From NCBI RefSeq assembly GCF_012910715.1, contig NZ_JABBHF010000003.1, positions 310,001 through 374,000 of the forward strand: a stretch of 64,000 nt of DNA, written 5' to 3'. Below are positions 1 through 8,143 of this stretch, piece by piece. The stretch is from Flavivirga algicola (lineage in GTDB: Bacteria > Bacteroidota > Bacteroidia > Flavobacteriales > Flavobacteriaceae). A model generated the notes under the pieces. It saw only the letters and a list, made by a program, of their open reading frames with translations, was not told the origin of the DNA and did no database searches. A program made the position numbers and the translations under genes. How positions within the stretch are numbered: position 1 is the stretch's first letter; every line of letters starts with the position of its first letter.

Positions 1-812
1 TTTCTAAAATGGTGTCTAATGGCGAGGTTAGTGAGCGAACTTATAGAGGTGCTTCGGTCATTGAACTTATACATACAGCAACCTTAGTGCACGATGATGT
101 TGTTGATGATAGCAATAGAAGACGCGGTTTTTTCTCTGTAAATGCCCTTTGGAAAAATAAGATAGCTGTTTTAATAGGCGATTATTTACTGTCTAAAGGC
201 TTGCTTTTAAGTATTGATAATAATGATTTCGACTTACTCAAGATTATTTCTATTGCGGTTCGAGAAATGAGCGAAGGTGAATTGCTTCAGATTGAAAAAG
301 CAAGGAAATTAGATATTACAGAAGCTGTTTACTATGAAATTATTCGTCAAAAAACAGCAACTTTAATTGCGGCTTGTTGTAGTTTAGGAGCTGCATCTGT
401 AAAACCAGAATCGCAGCATGTGGAATCCATGCGAAAATTTGGTGAATTAATAGGCATGGCATTTCAAATAAAAGACGACTTATTTGATTATGGTGATGCT
501 CAAATAGGAAAACCTACAGGTATTGATATTAAAGAGCAAAAAATGACCTTGCCTTTAATTTATGTACTTAATCAGTCTTCAAAAAAAGATAAAAACTGGC
601 TTATTAACTCTATAAAAAACCATAATAAAGATACTAAGCGTGTTAAGGAAGTTATTGCTTTTGTGAAAAATAATGGCGGATTGGACTATGCTATAAAAAA
701 GATGAAAGCATTTCAAGAAGAAGCTCTGCAAATACTTCAAACATACCCAGAATCGGATTATAGAAATTCGCTGGAGCTTATGGTGAACTATGTGATTGAT
801 AGGAAGAAGTAG
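1..812 (+). CDS. Polyprenyl diphosphate synthase, 5'-truncated by window edge
   Basis: This is an isoprenoid chain-elongating enzyme of the trans-prenyltransferase family. In this group it would make the octaprenyl-type side chain of menaquinone, by repeated condensation of isopentenyl diphosphate in the cytoplasm. Both aspartate-rich motifs are visible. The first is DDVVDD, just after the IELIHTATLVH segment. The second is DDLFD, about 130 residues later, preceded by GMAFQIK. The reading frame is open through base 3 with no stop, and the family normally has about 55-60 more N-terminal residues. The Met at base 9 is therefore internal (SKMVSNGE is conserved mid-protein) and the true start lies outside the window. 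A hairpin follows at 876-897. The family is certain. The exact chain length of the product cannot be read from sequence. Confidence 0.93.
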   Translation, partial: SKMVSNGEVSERTYRGASVIELIHTATLVHDDVVDDSNRRRGFFSVNALWKNKIAVLIGDYLLSKGLLLSIDNNDFDLLKIISIAVREMSEGELLQIEKARKLDITEAVYYEIIRQKTATLIAACCSLGAASVKPESQHVESMRKFGELIGMAFQIKDDLFDYGDAQIGKPTGIDIKEQKMTLPLIYVLNQSSKKDKNWLINSIKNHNKDTKRVKEVIAFVKNNGGLDYAIKKMKAFQEEALQILQTYPESDYRNSLELMVNYVIDRKK

Positions 813-875
813 TTTGCTTTTTTATTGATAACAGATAGTTTTTTAATTAAATCTCTTATTTTTTTTAATAAATCA

Positions 876-897
876 AACGCCTCATTTTTAAGGTGTT
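876..897 (+). terminator. Probable intrinsic terminator after polyprenyl synthase
   Basis: A 7-bp stem (AACGCCT paired with AGGTGTT, one G-T wobble) with an 8-nt loop is followed by a T-rich tract. It lies 64 bp after the stop codon and before the sigma-factor gene. The short stem makes this a moderate call. Confidence 0.45.
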
Positions 898-985
898 ATT
901 TTTAATTTCTTTTTAGATTACATTTATATTTTTATACTGGGCAACCATTTGCATAGAATTTGCGTCTTTAAAAATAGAAGACTAA

Positions 986-1564
986 ATGAAAACATTTTTG
1001 AAAGTAATCCAACTGCATAAAAACGAATTGTTACTTATAAAAAAAGCGATTAAAAACAATCGTGAGGCGCAACATTTATTATTTGAAATACATGCTCCAA
1101 AAATGTTGAGTGTTTGTAGATATTATATAAAAGATTTACAGCAAGCAGAAGAAGTTATGCTTAATGGATTTTTTAAAGTGTTTTCTAATTTAAAAAGCTT
1201 TAAAAATAAAGGTAGTTTTGAAGGTTGGATCCGACGGATTATGGTGAGAGAGTCTATCTCGTTTTTAAGGCAAAAAAAGCAAATAGAATTTTCTGTTGAA
1301 AATTTTGAGTATGGTAATGATTATACAAATAATATTCATACCAATATGGAAGTTGCGGAAATACAACAGCTCATAGATACGCTTCCTGAAGGTTATAAAA
1401 TAGTATTTGTGATGCATGCTATTGAAGGATATAAGCATAGTGAAATAGCAAAGGTGCTAAACATAACGGAAGGTACATCGAAATCACAATTGTTTAAAGC
1501 ACGAAAAATGCTTCAGGAAAAGATTAAAAAATTGAATAAAACAACAAGCTATGGAACCAATTAA
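986..1564 (+). CDS. ECF-type RNA polymerase sigma factor
   Basis: This 192-residue protein is a group IV sigma-70 factor that would direct RNA polymerase to a small regulon. Region 2 lies at about residues 30-95. It contains APKMLSVCRYYIKD, the acidic QQAEEV segment, and FEGWIRRIMVRESI, the promoter-melting helix. Region 4 (about residues 128-180) contains LPEGYKIVFVMHAIEGYKHSEIA and a helix-turn-helix ending GTSKSQLFKARKML. The 3' end overlaps the next gene by 14 bp, so the two are translationally coupled. That is the usual arrangement for a sigma and its membrane regulator. The ATG at 986 fits family length, but the sequence upstream shows no clear TAnnTTTG element. Its target promoters are unknown. 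Confidence 0.9.
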   Translation: MKTFLKVIQLHKNELLLIKKAIKNNREAQHLLFEIHAPKMLSVCRYYIKDLQQAEEVMLNGFFKVFSNLKSFKNKGSFEGWIRRIMVRESISFLRQKKQIEFSVENFEYGNDYTNNIHTNMEVAEIQQLIDTLPEGYKIVFVMHAIEGYKHSEIAKVLNITEGTSKSQLFKARKMLQEKIKKLNKTTSYGTN

Positions 1565-2315
1565 ATTTGAAGAAAATATAAAAAATAAGCTTGATAAAAG
1601 AACATTGCAACCGTCTAATGATGCTTGGGGTAAACTTTCAGAACGATTAGATAGTCAGGGGGCTAAAAGAAAAAACAGGTCGCTTTTATGGGTAGGTCTT
1701 GCAGCAAGTATTGTTGGGGTTTTGTTAGTGATTTCCCAGTTTTTTAATAATGAAACAGGTGTGAACGATATGCCAAAAATAGTGGTGGTACCAGAAGTTA
1801 TAGAGCAGCATACAGATAAAACTATAGCTGTTGAAGCGCATGTTAATATTGAGACAGTTTCTCAGGATATCAATAAAAACCGGAAAGAAGACATCAACGA
1901 AATCATTAAAAAACCAGTTTTAATTACCTCGGAATTTAATGATGAACAAGCAATTATTACTCAAGAAAATAACATGGAAAAATTGAAGAAAGAGTCAGTT
2001 GATACTTCTGTAAAAGTGCCTGTTGAATCTTTAACTTTCGAGCAGAAAAAAATACAAGCTGTTGCAAACCAGATACAGGCGCTGAAAGATAATAATACTG
2101 TAACAGATGATGCAATAGATGTTTTGTTATTAGAGGCTCAAAAGGAAATCCAATTAAATCAATTATATAATGAAACTACAGGAGTAGTCGATGCTAATTT
2201 ATTACTTCAGGATGTTGAAGCAGAATTGGATCAATCCTTTAGAACGAAAGTTTTTGAAGCTATAAAAGCAAGCTATGGTACTGTAAAGACAGCAGTTGCC
2301 CAACGTAACGATTAA
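1551..2315 (+). CDS. Membrane-anchored protein, putative anti-sigma factor
   Basis: This 254-residue protein has a cytoplasmic N-terminus of about 43 residues, one transmembrane segment at about 44-65 (LLWVGLAASIVGVLLVI), and a long charged, Glu/Lys/Gln-rich outer part with no cysteines. That topology, plus the 14-bp overlap with the sigma gene, makes an anti-sigma role likely. In this family the N-terminal segment (here NDAWGKLSERLDSQ) would bind the sigma factor. No FecR or zinc-binding anti-sigma motif is visible, so the role is inferred from context. The periplasmic part is likely helical (VANQIQALKDNN, LLLEAQKEIQLNQ). Confidence 0.6.
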   Translation: MEPIKFEENIKNKLDKRTLQPSNDAWGKLSERLDSQGAKRKNRSLLWVGLAASIVGVLLVISQFFNNETGVNDMPKIVVVPEVIEQHTDKTIAVEAHVNIETVSQDINKNRKEDINEIIKKPVLITSEFNDEQAIITQENNMEKLKKESVDTSVKVPVESLTFEQKKIQAVANQIQALKDNNTVTDDAIDVLLLEAQKEIQLNQLYNETTGVVDANLLLQDVEAELDQSFRTKVFEAIKASYGTVKTAVAQRND

Positions 2316-2409
2316 TTAACATTCCCATGAAAAAGCCTGCCAGAATGCGGTCTGGGAATCTTATAAATTATAACCATAAACAATCATCAAATCAAATATC
2401 AATCAACAC

Positions 2410-2431
2410 ATGCTGAAAATCAATTCAGCAT
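2410..2431 (+). promoter_or_regulatory. Hairpin in the leader of the barrel-protein gene
   Basis: A perfect 8-bp stem (ATGCTGAA paired with TTCAGCAT) with a 6-nt loop ends 16 nt before the ATG at 2448. It has no T-run, so it is not a standard terminator. It may influence translation or mRNA stability of the downstream outer-membrane gene. Function is unproven. Confidence 0.35.
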
Positions 2432-2447
2432 AAAAAAACGAACAGTT

Positions 2448-3527
2448 ATGCAAATTATTACTAAGTATTTGGCATTTGCCATATTATGTGTAAGTGTGCA
2501 ATTAATCAATGCACAAGACACCATTCAAAATGTAAATAATAAAGACAAAATTGAAACTTTAAAAGAAATTAAAGAACGTATTAAAAATGAAGAACGTGAT
2601 TTTTTAAAGGCTGAGGTCGAGGCTATAAATAAACGGTTAGAAAAAGGAGAGCTTTCCAACGAAGAAGCTAACATATTAAAAAAAGAAGTAGCAAAAAAAC
2701 GCGCCCTAAATATTGAAAATCGCATAGCTATTATAAATAATAAAATTGCTCTTTTAGAACGAAATGAAGAAGGTTATAAAACAAACGATAGTGAAGATTT
2801 ATCAAAAATAGGTTTTAGTATTGGAGGCGATGAAGAGAGTTTTGCGGGTATTAAAATTAAAGCCAAAAACAAGCCAAAGAAATACGACCGACGTACTTCC
2901 AACGACTTTGTTTTAGCTTTTGGTTTAAACAATGCCATTATTGAAGGCGAAAAATTGGACGATTCTCCTTATAAGTTTGGAGGATCCCGATTTTTGGAAT
3001 TAGGTTGGGCATGGAAAACACGAGTATTTAATAATACTAATTTTTTACGTTTTAAATACGGGTTCTCTTTTCAAATAAACGGATTAAAACCTGATGATAA
3101 TAGGTATTTCGTTCAGCAGGGCAATCAAACCATATTAGAGGAATTTCCAGAAAGCCTTAAAAAGTCTAAATTGTCGATTACCAATTTGGTATTTCCTGTT
3201 CACTTAGAGTTTGGGCCTTCAAAAAAAATTGAGAATGACACTTATTTTAGATATTCCACCCGAAATCAATTCAAAATAGGTTTAGGAGGATATGCTGGTT
3301 TTAATATTGGTACACGTCAAAAACTAAAGTATGAGATGAATGGTGAGCGTATAAAAGAAAAACAGAAGCGTGGCTTTAATACCAGTAGTTTAGTGTACGG
3401 ATTAAGCGGTTACATTGCTTTTGACGATATGGCGCTCTATGTTAAGTATGACCTGTCACCTATTTTTAAAGATCAAATTGTAAAGCAGAACAATATTTCA
3501 ATAGGTGTTAGGTTTGATGTGGATTAA
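2448..3527 (+). CDS. Predicted outer-membrane beta-barrel protein with N-terminal coiled coil
   Basis: The protein has 359 residues. A signal peptide (about 1-22, ending INAQ) precedes a strongly helical, charged stretch at about 30-105 rich in Lys/Glu (KEIKERIKNEERDF, KKEVAKKRALN), likely a coiled coil. The C-terminal two thirds consist of alternating polar/aromatic strands (KFGGSRFLELGWAWKTRVF, FLRFKYGFSFQ, QFKIGLGGYAGFNIGTRQ, SIGVRFDVD), typical of a small outer-membrane barrel. It follows the sigma/anti-sigma pair with a 132-nt gap and is probably the structural gene of that unit. The helical segment could reach into the periplasm and touch the anti-sigma protein; this is inference. No catalytic motif is seen. 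Confidence 0.7.
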   Translation: MQIITKYLAFAILCVSVQLINAQDTIQNVNNKDKIETLKEIKERIKNEERDFLKAEVEAINKRLEKGELSNEEANILKKEVAKKRALNIENRIAIINNKIALLERNEEGYKTNDSEDLSKIGFSIGGDEESFAGIKIKAKNKPKKYDRRTSNDFVLAFGLNNAIIEGEKLDDSPYKFGGSRFLELGWAWKTRVFNNTNFLRFKYGFSFQINGLKPDDNRYFVQQGNQTILEEFPESLKKSKLSITNLVFPVHLEFGPSKKIENDTYFRYSTRNQFKIGLGGYAGFNIGTRQKLKYEMNGERIKEKQKRGFNTSSLVYGLSGYIAFDDMALYVKYDLSPIFKDQIVKQNNISIGVRFDVD

Positions 3528-3639
3528 AGCAAAATAGTACGAAAAATTAAATAACTTCTCATTTAAAAGTTTTTTTGATACACAGTATTCATATTTAATG
3601 TATTAGGCTTTGTTTGTCTTTAGTAAGCAGGTGTAAGGC

Positions 3640-3675
3640 AAAAAACCACATTCCAGCAATGGAATGTGGTTTTTT
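3640..3675. terminator. Bidirectional intrinsic terminator
   Basis: A perfect 16-bp stem closed by a GCAA tetraloop has A-tracts on the 5' arm and T-tracts on the 3' arm. It therefore works on both strands. It sits between two convergent genes, 113 bp after the barrel-protein stop and 87 bp beyond the stop of the minus-strand peroxidase. Confidence 0.9.
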
Positions 3676-3761
3676 ATGTGACCGATTTAAGCGTTATGTC
3701 TTTAAATGAAAGACATCTAAGGTTGGTCAGTACAGTTATATTTCAAACAGAATAAAAATAC

Positions 3762-4946
3762 TTACTCAATATCTCCGCCAACCATTAAGCCGCTAGGTAC
3801 GGTTTCTGGTACTGTTTTATCAAAATCATCGTCATTTAATGTATTTAAGAAAGAAATAATTTGATTAAAGTCTTTCATGGCAATAGTTAGATTTTGAGCA
3901 AGTGAATCAATTTGGTCAATGTTAACCCCAGGGTTTCTGGTTTTTTTGAATTTTAAGTCTTCATAAAACTCTAACACCTTTTTTAGCGTTGGTAAGGTGC
4001 CGTTATGCATATACGGATTCGTAAAACGTAAGTTGCGAAGTGTTGGTGTGCGAAATCCGAACTGTTGTTTAAAGCCATCGTCGACTTTAGTTAGTTTGTC
4101 ATTTTCAGGAACACTTAAAACATGAATCTTGTAATCGGAAAACATGGGGCCGTTATGGCAATTAATACAGCCTACTTTTTTAAACATCTTAAAACCTTCT
4201 TTTTCAGATAATGAGATGGCATCAGCATCGCCACGCATGTATTTGTCGAAACGGGAGTTATTGGTAATTAGGGTTCTTTCGTAAGCAGCAATAGCTTTTC
4301 CTATATTTTCAATAGTTATGGTGTTTTCTCCTTTAAAAGACTCTTTAAATAACTTTTTGTATTCAGGAATAGCATTTAATCGAGATACAACTTCGACCAA
4401 AATTTCAGTTTCAGAATAGTTTAAACCACGCATTTCTTCCATAGCCTTTATAGGTTCTATCGCTTGGGCTTCTAAACTAGTAACACGGTTGTCCCAGAAC
4501 ATAGGTGATTTTTCTGGATCGTAACGATTTAGGGAATCAATACCATTAAAAGCCGTATTAAGAACAGTATGTGCGTTTCGTTTAACAAAAGGAATTTTAT
4601 TTGGCATTTTAAAAACGCGTTTATTGCCAAACCCTTTACCGTTAACACCAATAGATAAATCCCTAAACTCTGCAAAACCGTTTGTAGGGTGATGGCAAGT
4701 AGCGCAGGCCACATCTTTATTGCCAGATAAAATAGGGTCGAAAAAAAGCAAACGCCCCAGATTGGTTTTTTCCGCAGAGGCAGGATTGTTAGGAGGTGAT
4801 TTAACTTTTAAAGGAAGGGCATGCACCCTTTGATCTGTTTTGGTAACCGCTACAGTTTTTTTATCATGATTATTACAACTAATCAGTATAAATACACATA
4901 CTAAAAAAATATTTTTATAAATAGTAGGCAAAGCTTTATAGCTCAT
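3762..4946 (-). CDS. Di-haem cytochrome c peroxidase, lipoprotein
   Basis: This MauG/bacterial CCP-family protein (394 residues from the start chosen) would reduce hydrogen peroxide with electrons from small cytochromes, outside the cytoplasmic membrane. Two haem c-binding motifs are visible: CATCH at residues 81-85 (low-potential peroxidatic domain) and CINCH at 260-264 (electron-transfer domain). The signal sequence ends in LISC, placing the lipidated cysteine at residue 24. The open frame extends 14 codons further upstream, but that would overlap the upstream peptidase gene by 35 bp. The ATG at 4946 starts 7 nt after that gene's stop and is preceded by AAGGAAA, so I prefer it. It is co-transcribed with the M1 peptidase. 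Conserved NRVTSLEAQAIEPI and PTLRNLRFTNPYMHNG segments support the family. Confidence 0.92.
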   Translation of the reverse strand: MSYKALPTIYKNIFLVCVFILISCNNHDKKTVAVTKTDQRVHALPLKVKSPPNNPASAEKTNLGRLLFFDPILSGNKDVACATCHHPTNGFAEFRDLSIGVNGKGFGNKRVFKMPNKIPFVKRNAHTVLNTAFNGIDSLNRYDPEKSPMFWDNRVTSLEAQAIEPIKAMEEMRGLNYSETEILVEVVSRLNAIPEYKKLFKESFKGENTITIENIGKAIAAYERTLITNNSRFDKYMRGDADAISLSEKEGFKMFKKVGCINCHNGPMFSDYKIHVLSVPENDKLTKVDDGFKQQFGFRTPTLRNLRFTNPYMHNGTLPTLKKVLEFYEDLKFKKTRNPGVNIDQIDSLAQNLTIAMKDFNQIISFLNTLNDDDFDKTVPETVPSGLMVGGDIE

Positions 4947-4953
4947 TGTTGTT

Positions 4954-7188
4954 TTAGTTGTTTCCTTTTTTTTCTTTAAAGGCATCAAAATCCGATTGTC
5001 CTTTTACTTTTGGAAAGGTATTGTTTTCTCCGTTAGTATCTGCATATTCAAAATTGGGATCTAAATTAACTTCTTTAACTTCTTTTTCCTTTATAAAGGT
5101 TTTTTGAATTTCGTACTCGTTTCTACGCCAAACTTCGGCTGGAATGGTATTAACTTCTTTAGTGCCATCAACAAAAACCCATTCAATTGTAATAGGCATC
5201 ACAAGGCCACCGATATTTTTAACGGTGATTTCATAAATATTTTTGCCAGAAAGTTGTTTGCGTAATTCAGGCTCATTAATCCTTGATAAAAATTGACCAT
5301 AGGCAGTATCTGGTGTGGCGTTCATGGTGATGGTTTCTGGGCCACTAGAAAAATCTTTAGTTAGCGATTGAATGCCTTTGCCAGAGGTTTCTATCTTTAT
5401 CTTGGAGCTGTTATTTTGATCCTCAATATTCGAGTTCTCTTCATATACTTTAAACCACTTTACCTGACTTAGTTCCATATCCACATGATCGGTAGTAAAA
5501 AACCACCCTCTAAAAAACCAATCTAAATCGGTTGCCGTAGCATCTTCAAGTGTTCTAAATAAATCGGAAGGGTTTGGGTGTTTGTATTTCCATCGATTGG
5601 CATATTCCTTAAAGGCTTCATCAAATAACTCTTTTCCAATAATAGAATTACGGAGCATTTGCAGTCCAACGGTCGGTTTTAAATAGAAATTAGCACCAAA
5701 TTGAGACATAAGCTCACTATCTGAAGTCGTCATGATGGGGCGTAAAATATTTTTGTCACCACTCATAAATGGCACGATGCTTTTAGATGTTACGCTATTA
5801 AAACCAGGATAACGCTCTGCGACGGTTCGTTGATGCAAAAATGTATTTAAACCTTCATCCATCCACATCCATTTACGTTCGTCTGAGCTCACAATCATGG
5901 GAAACCAGTTATGGCCTACTTCGTGAATAATGGTTCCTATCATTCCCTGTTTGGCGGCAGGGCTTATTTTGCCATTTTTTGGACGGCCTCCATTAAAGCT
6001 GATCATAGGGAATTCCATACCAATATTAGACGTGTTTACTGAAATTGCCACAGGGTATGGATAATCGAACGTCGCTTCAGAATATACCTCTAAAGCATGC
6101 TTCACGGCTTTAGTCGATTCTTCTTGCCATACGGGAAGCCCTTCTTTGGGATAAAAAGACATTGCCATAACGGTATTGGTGGGCAATTTTACGGCCTGTG
6201 CATCCCACATGAATTTACGAGACGAAGCAAAGGCAAAATCCCGAACGTTTTTAGCCTTAAATTTCCATGTTTTTTGTTTTTTAGATTTCTGCTTCTCATT
6301 GGCTTCGGCTTCGGCCTGTGTAATAATCATGATCGGCTTTTCAAAAGATTTTCGTGCGGCGTCCATACGCTTACGCTGCGTTTTGGTCAATACAGATTCG
6401 CTATTTTGTAGTAAACCAGTAGATGCTACAATATGATCTTCTGGTACGGTAATTTCAACCTCGTAATCGCCAAACTCCAAAGCAAATTCTCCAAGCTTCT
6501 GGAATTGCTGATTTTGCCAACCTTCTGTATCGTTATAAACAGCCATTCTAGGAAACCAGTGTGCAATCAGGTAAACGGTATTGTCATCAGAAGGAAAATA
6601 TTCATAGCCTTCACGAGATAATAAGTACATACTTCTATCGGTAATTGGATAAGACCATGCAATAGAAAAACTTGTAGATTCGCCAGATTTAAGAAGGGTG
6701 TTCAATTTAACCTTCATCATGGTGTTGTTAACCATTGTTTTTATATGGTTTCCGTTGGAGTCTTTTACATGTTTAATGGAATAACCAGCTGGGAAATCTA
6801 TAGCTCTGGTGAGAAACTGCATTTGCCTGGTGGTCATACCGTCTTTTATATTGTTATTTATGGCTCCAAAATCTTCATTCCCTTTTTTGTTGACATTTTG
6901 TTCGAGCTGTATCCATAGATAGCTTAAATCGTCTGGCGAATTGTTATAATAGGTAATGATTTCTTCTCCAGTAATAGTGTTGTTGCCTTCGTCTAAGGTT
7001 ACTTTTATTTTGTAGTTAGCACGTTGTTGCCAATAATCTTTTCCAGGAGCGCCACTGGCTGTTCTGTAGGCGCTTGGCGGTTTGATGAGGTTGTCAATAG
7101 GTTCAAATTTACCTTGCCAGGGCTGGGTTTGGGAGCTAATGGGTGATAAATAAAATAGGGTTAAGCATGCAAAAAGAAAACGTCTCAT
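4954..7188 (-). CDS. M1-family zinc metallopeptidase, secreted
   Basis: This 744-residue protein is related to aminopeptidase N. It has a signal peptide (about 1-20, ending ISSQ), an N-terminal beta-saddle domain, and a thermolysin-like catalytic domain. Zinc and catalytic residues are H422, E423 and H426 (HEVGH), with the second glutamate E445 in WMDEGLN, exactly 18 residues after the second His. The usual GAMEN exopeptidase loop appears as IGMEF (389-393). The protein ends in a Lys/Glu-rich tail after the family's C-terminal beta region. Substrate specificity cannot be assigned; extracytoplasmic peptide trimming is expected. It is followed by the peroxidase gene in the same operon and diverges from ppa. 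Confidence 0.92.
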   Translation of the reverse strand: MRRFLFACLTLFYLSPISSQTQPWQGKFEPIDNLIKPPSAYRTASGAPGKDYWQQRANYKIKVTLDEGNNTITGEEIITYYNNSPDDLSYLWIQLEQNVNKKGNEDFGAINNNIKDGMTTRQMQFLTRAIDFPAGYSIKHVKDSNGNHIKTMVNNTMMKVKLNTLLKSGESTSFSIAWSYPITDRSMYLLSREGYEYFPSDDNTVYLIAHWFPRMAVYNDTEGWQNQQFQKLGEFALEFGDYEVEITVPEDHIVASTGLLQNSESVLTKTQRKRMDAARKSFEKPIMIITQAEAEANEKQKSKKQKTWKFKAKNVRDFAFASSRKFMWDAQAVKLPTNTVMAMSFYPKEGLPVWQEESTKAVKHALEVYSEATFDYPYPVAISVNTSNIGMEFPMISFNGGRPKNGKISPAAKQGMIGTIIHEVGHNWFPMIVSSDERKWMWMDEGLNTFLHQRTVAERYPGFNSVTSKSIVPFMSGDKNILRPIMTTSDSELMSQFGANFYLKPTVGLQMLRNSIIGKELFDEAFKEYANRWKYKHPNPSDLFRTLEDATATDLDWFFRGWFFTTDHVDMELSQVKWFKVYEENSNIEDQNNSSKIKIETSGKGIQSLTKDFSSGPETITMNATPDTAYGQFLSRINEPELRKQLSGKNIYEITVKNIGGLVMPITIEWVFVDGTKEVNTIPAEVWRRNEYEIQKTFIKEKEVKEVNLDPNFEYADTNGENNTFPKVKGQSDFDAFKEKKGNN

Positions 7189-7257
7189 AGTCTTTGGTTA
7201 TATTATTTGAATTAGTCAGGCACAAGATATGGAATATTAATATAAAACAACCTGATT

Positions 7258-7292
7258 TTTGTTGCTTAAAGTCTAAGGGTTCAGTACTTTTG
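7258..7292 (+). promoter_or_regulatory. Bacteroidota-type promoter of ppa
   Basis: A -33 element TTTG at 7258-7261 and a -7 element TACTTTTG at 7285-7292 are separated by 23 nt. The predicted start lies about 17 nt before the ppa ATG. Confidence 0.65.
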
Positions 7293-7315
7293 TGTCCCTA
7301 AATTATTTATAAAAT

Positions 7316-7843
7316 ATGACTAAGAAAAAAGATTTAACATTTGATGTGTTAATTGAGATACCTAAAGGAAGTAGAAATAAATATGAATACGATTTTGCGT
7401 TGCACAAAATTCGTTTCGACCGTATGTTGTTCTCATCTATGATGTATCCAGGAGATTACGGTTTTATTCCAGAAACATTAGCTTTGGATCAAGACCCTCT
7501 AGATGTATTGGTTATGGGAACTGAGCCGACATATCCTATGGTTGTTATGGAAGTTAGACCCATTGGGGTATTCCATATGACGGATGAAAAAGGACCAGAT
7601 GAAAAAATAATTTGTGTGCCAGTTTCAGACCCAATTTGGAGCAACAATAGAGATATAGCAGATTTAAATCCTCATAGATTGAAAGAAATAGAACATTTTT
7701 TTCAGGTGTATAAGGATTTAGAAAAGAAGAAAGTTGATACTGGTGGTTGGGGAAATGCAGAAGAAGCTGCTAAGATTTATCATGAATGTGTGCATCGATA
7801 TGAAAATAGCGAACACAAGAAAAAAAGAACGTTTACTATTTAG
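7316..7843 (+). CDS. ppa: Inorganic pyrophosphatase (soluble, family I)
   Basis: This 175-residue cytoplasmic enzyme hydrolyses pyrophosphate to phosphate with Mg2+. The metal-binding aspartate cluster is visible as D58, D60 and D63 (ALDQDPLDV), with D90 and D95 in MTDEKGPDEKI. The DYGFIPET segment (47-54) and IPKGSRNKYEYD near the N-terminus are family hallmarks. Full length for the bacterial family. A consensus promoter precedes it and a strong terminator follows, so it is monocistronic, although the membrane pyrophosphatase lies 300 bp downstream on the same strand. Confidence 0.97.
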   Translation: MTKKKDLTFDVLIEIPKGSRNKYEYDFALHKIRFDRMLFSSMMYPGDYGFIPETLALDQDPLDVLVMGTEPTYPMVVMEVRPIGVFHMTDEKGPDEKIICVPVSDPIWSNNRDIADLNPHRLKEIEHFFQVYKDLEKKKVDTGGWGNAEEAAKIYHECVHRYENSEHKKKRTFTI

Positions 7844-7870
7844 TCGAAATTTTATATTGACTGTTTTAAA

Positions 7871-7919
7871 AGAAAGCACCCGAGCAAATTATAATTTTGT
7901 TCGGGTGCTTTCTTTTTTT
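7871..7919 (+). terminator. Intrinsic terminator after ppa
   Basis: A perfect 13-bp stem (7871-7883 with 7901-7913) with extra pairs inside the loop is followed by seven T residues. It begins 28 bp after the ppa stop. Confidence 0.92.
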
Positions 7920-8013
7920 AGAAACATAATTGTTGGTAATGTCCTTTTTGGGATACAATTTTATAGTGTAATTTCATTTAAATAGACAAGAAAAAACTAA
8001 CATATGTCATAGT

Positions 8014-8061
8014 ATTAAAGATAATATATTTAAACAGGGGTTTGAATATATTATCTTTAAT
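8014..8061 (+). promoter_or_regulatory. Long AT-rich hairpin upstream of hppA
   Basis: Arms 8014-8035 and 8040-8061 form a 22-bp stem with a single G-T wobble and a 4-nt loop. It sits between the ppa terminator and hppA, 82 bp before the hppA ATG. The G4T8 run after it (from about 8066) is separated by a few bases, so it could be a second terminator or a regulatory structure. A TATATTTT sequence near 8087 is a possible weak hppA -7 element downstream of it. Confidence 0.5.
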
Positions 8062-8143
8062 TAATAGGGGTTTTTTTTATCACTTATATTTTCCTATTTT
8101 TAGCTCCGTTAAAAAATAATAACCAAATAAAGAACTAATTAAT

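Noticed and set aside
6097-6436. Plus-strand frames opposite the M1 peptidase
   Set aside because: They overlap a well-supported gene fully and show no domain or codon pattern of their own.
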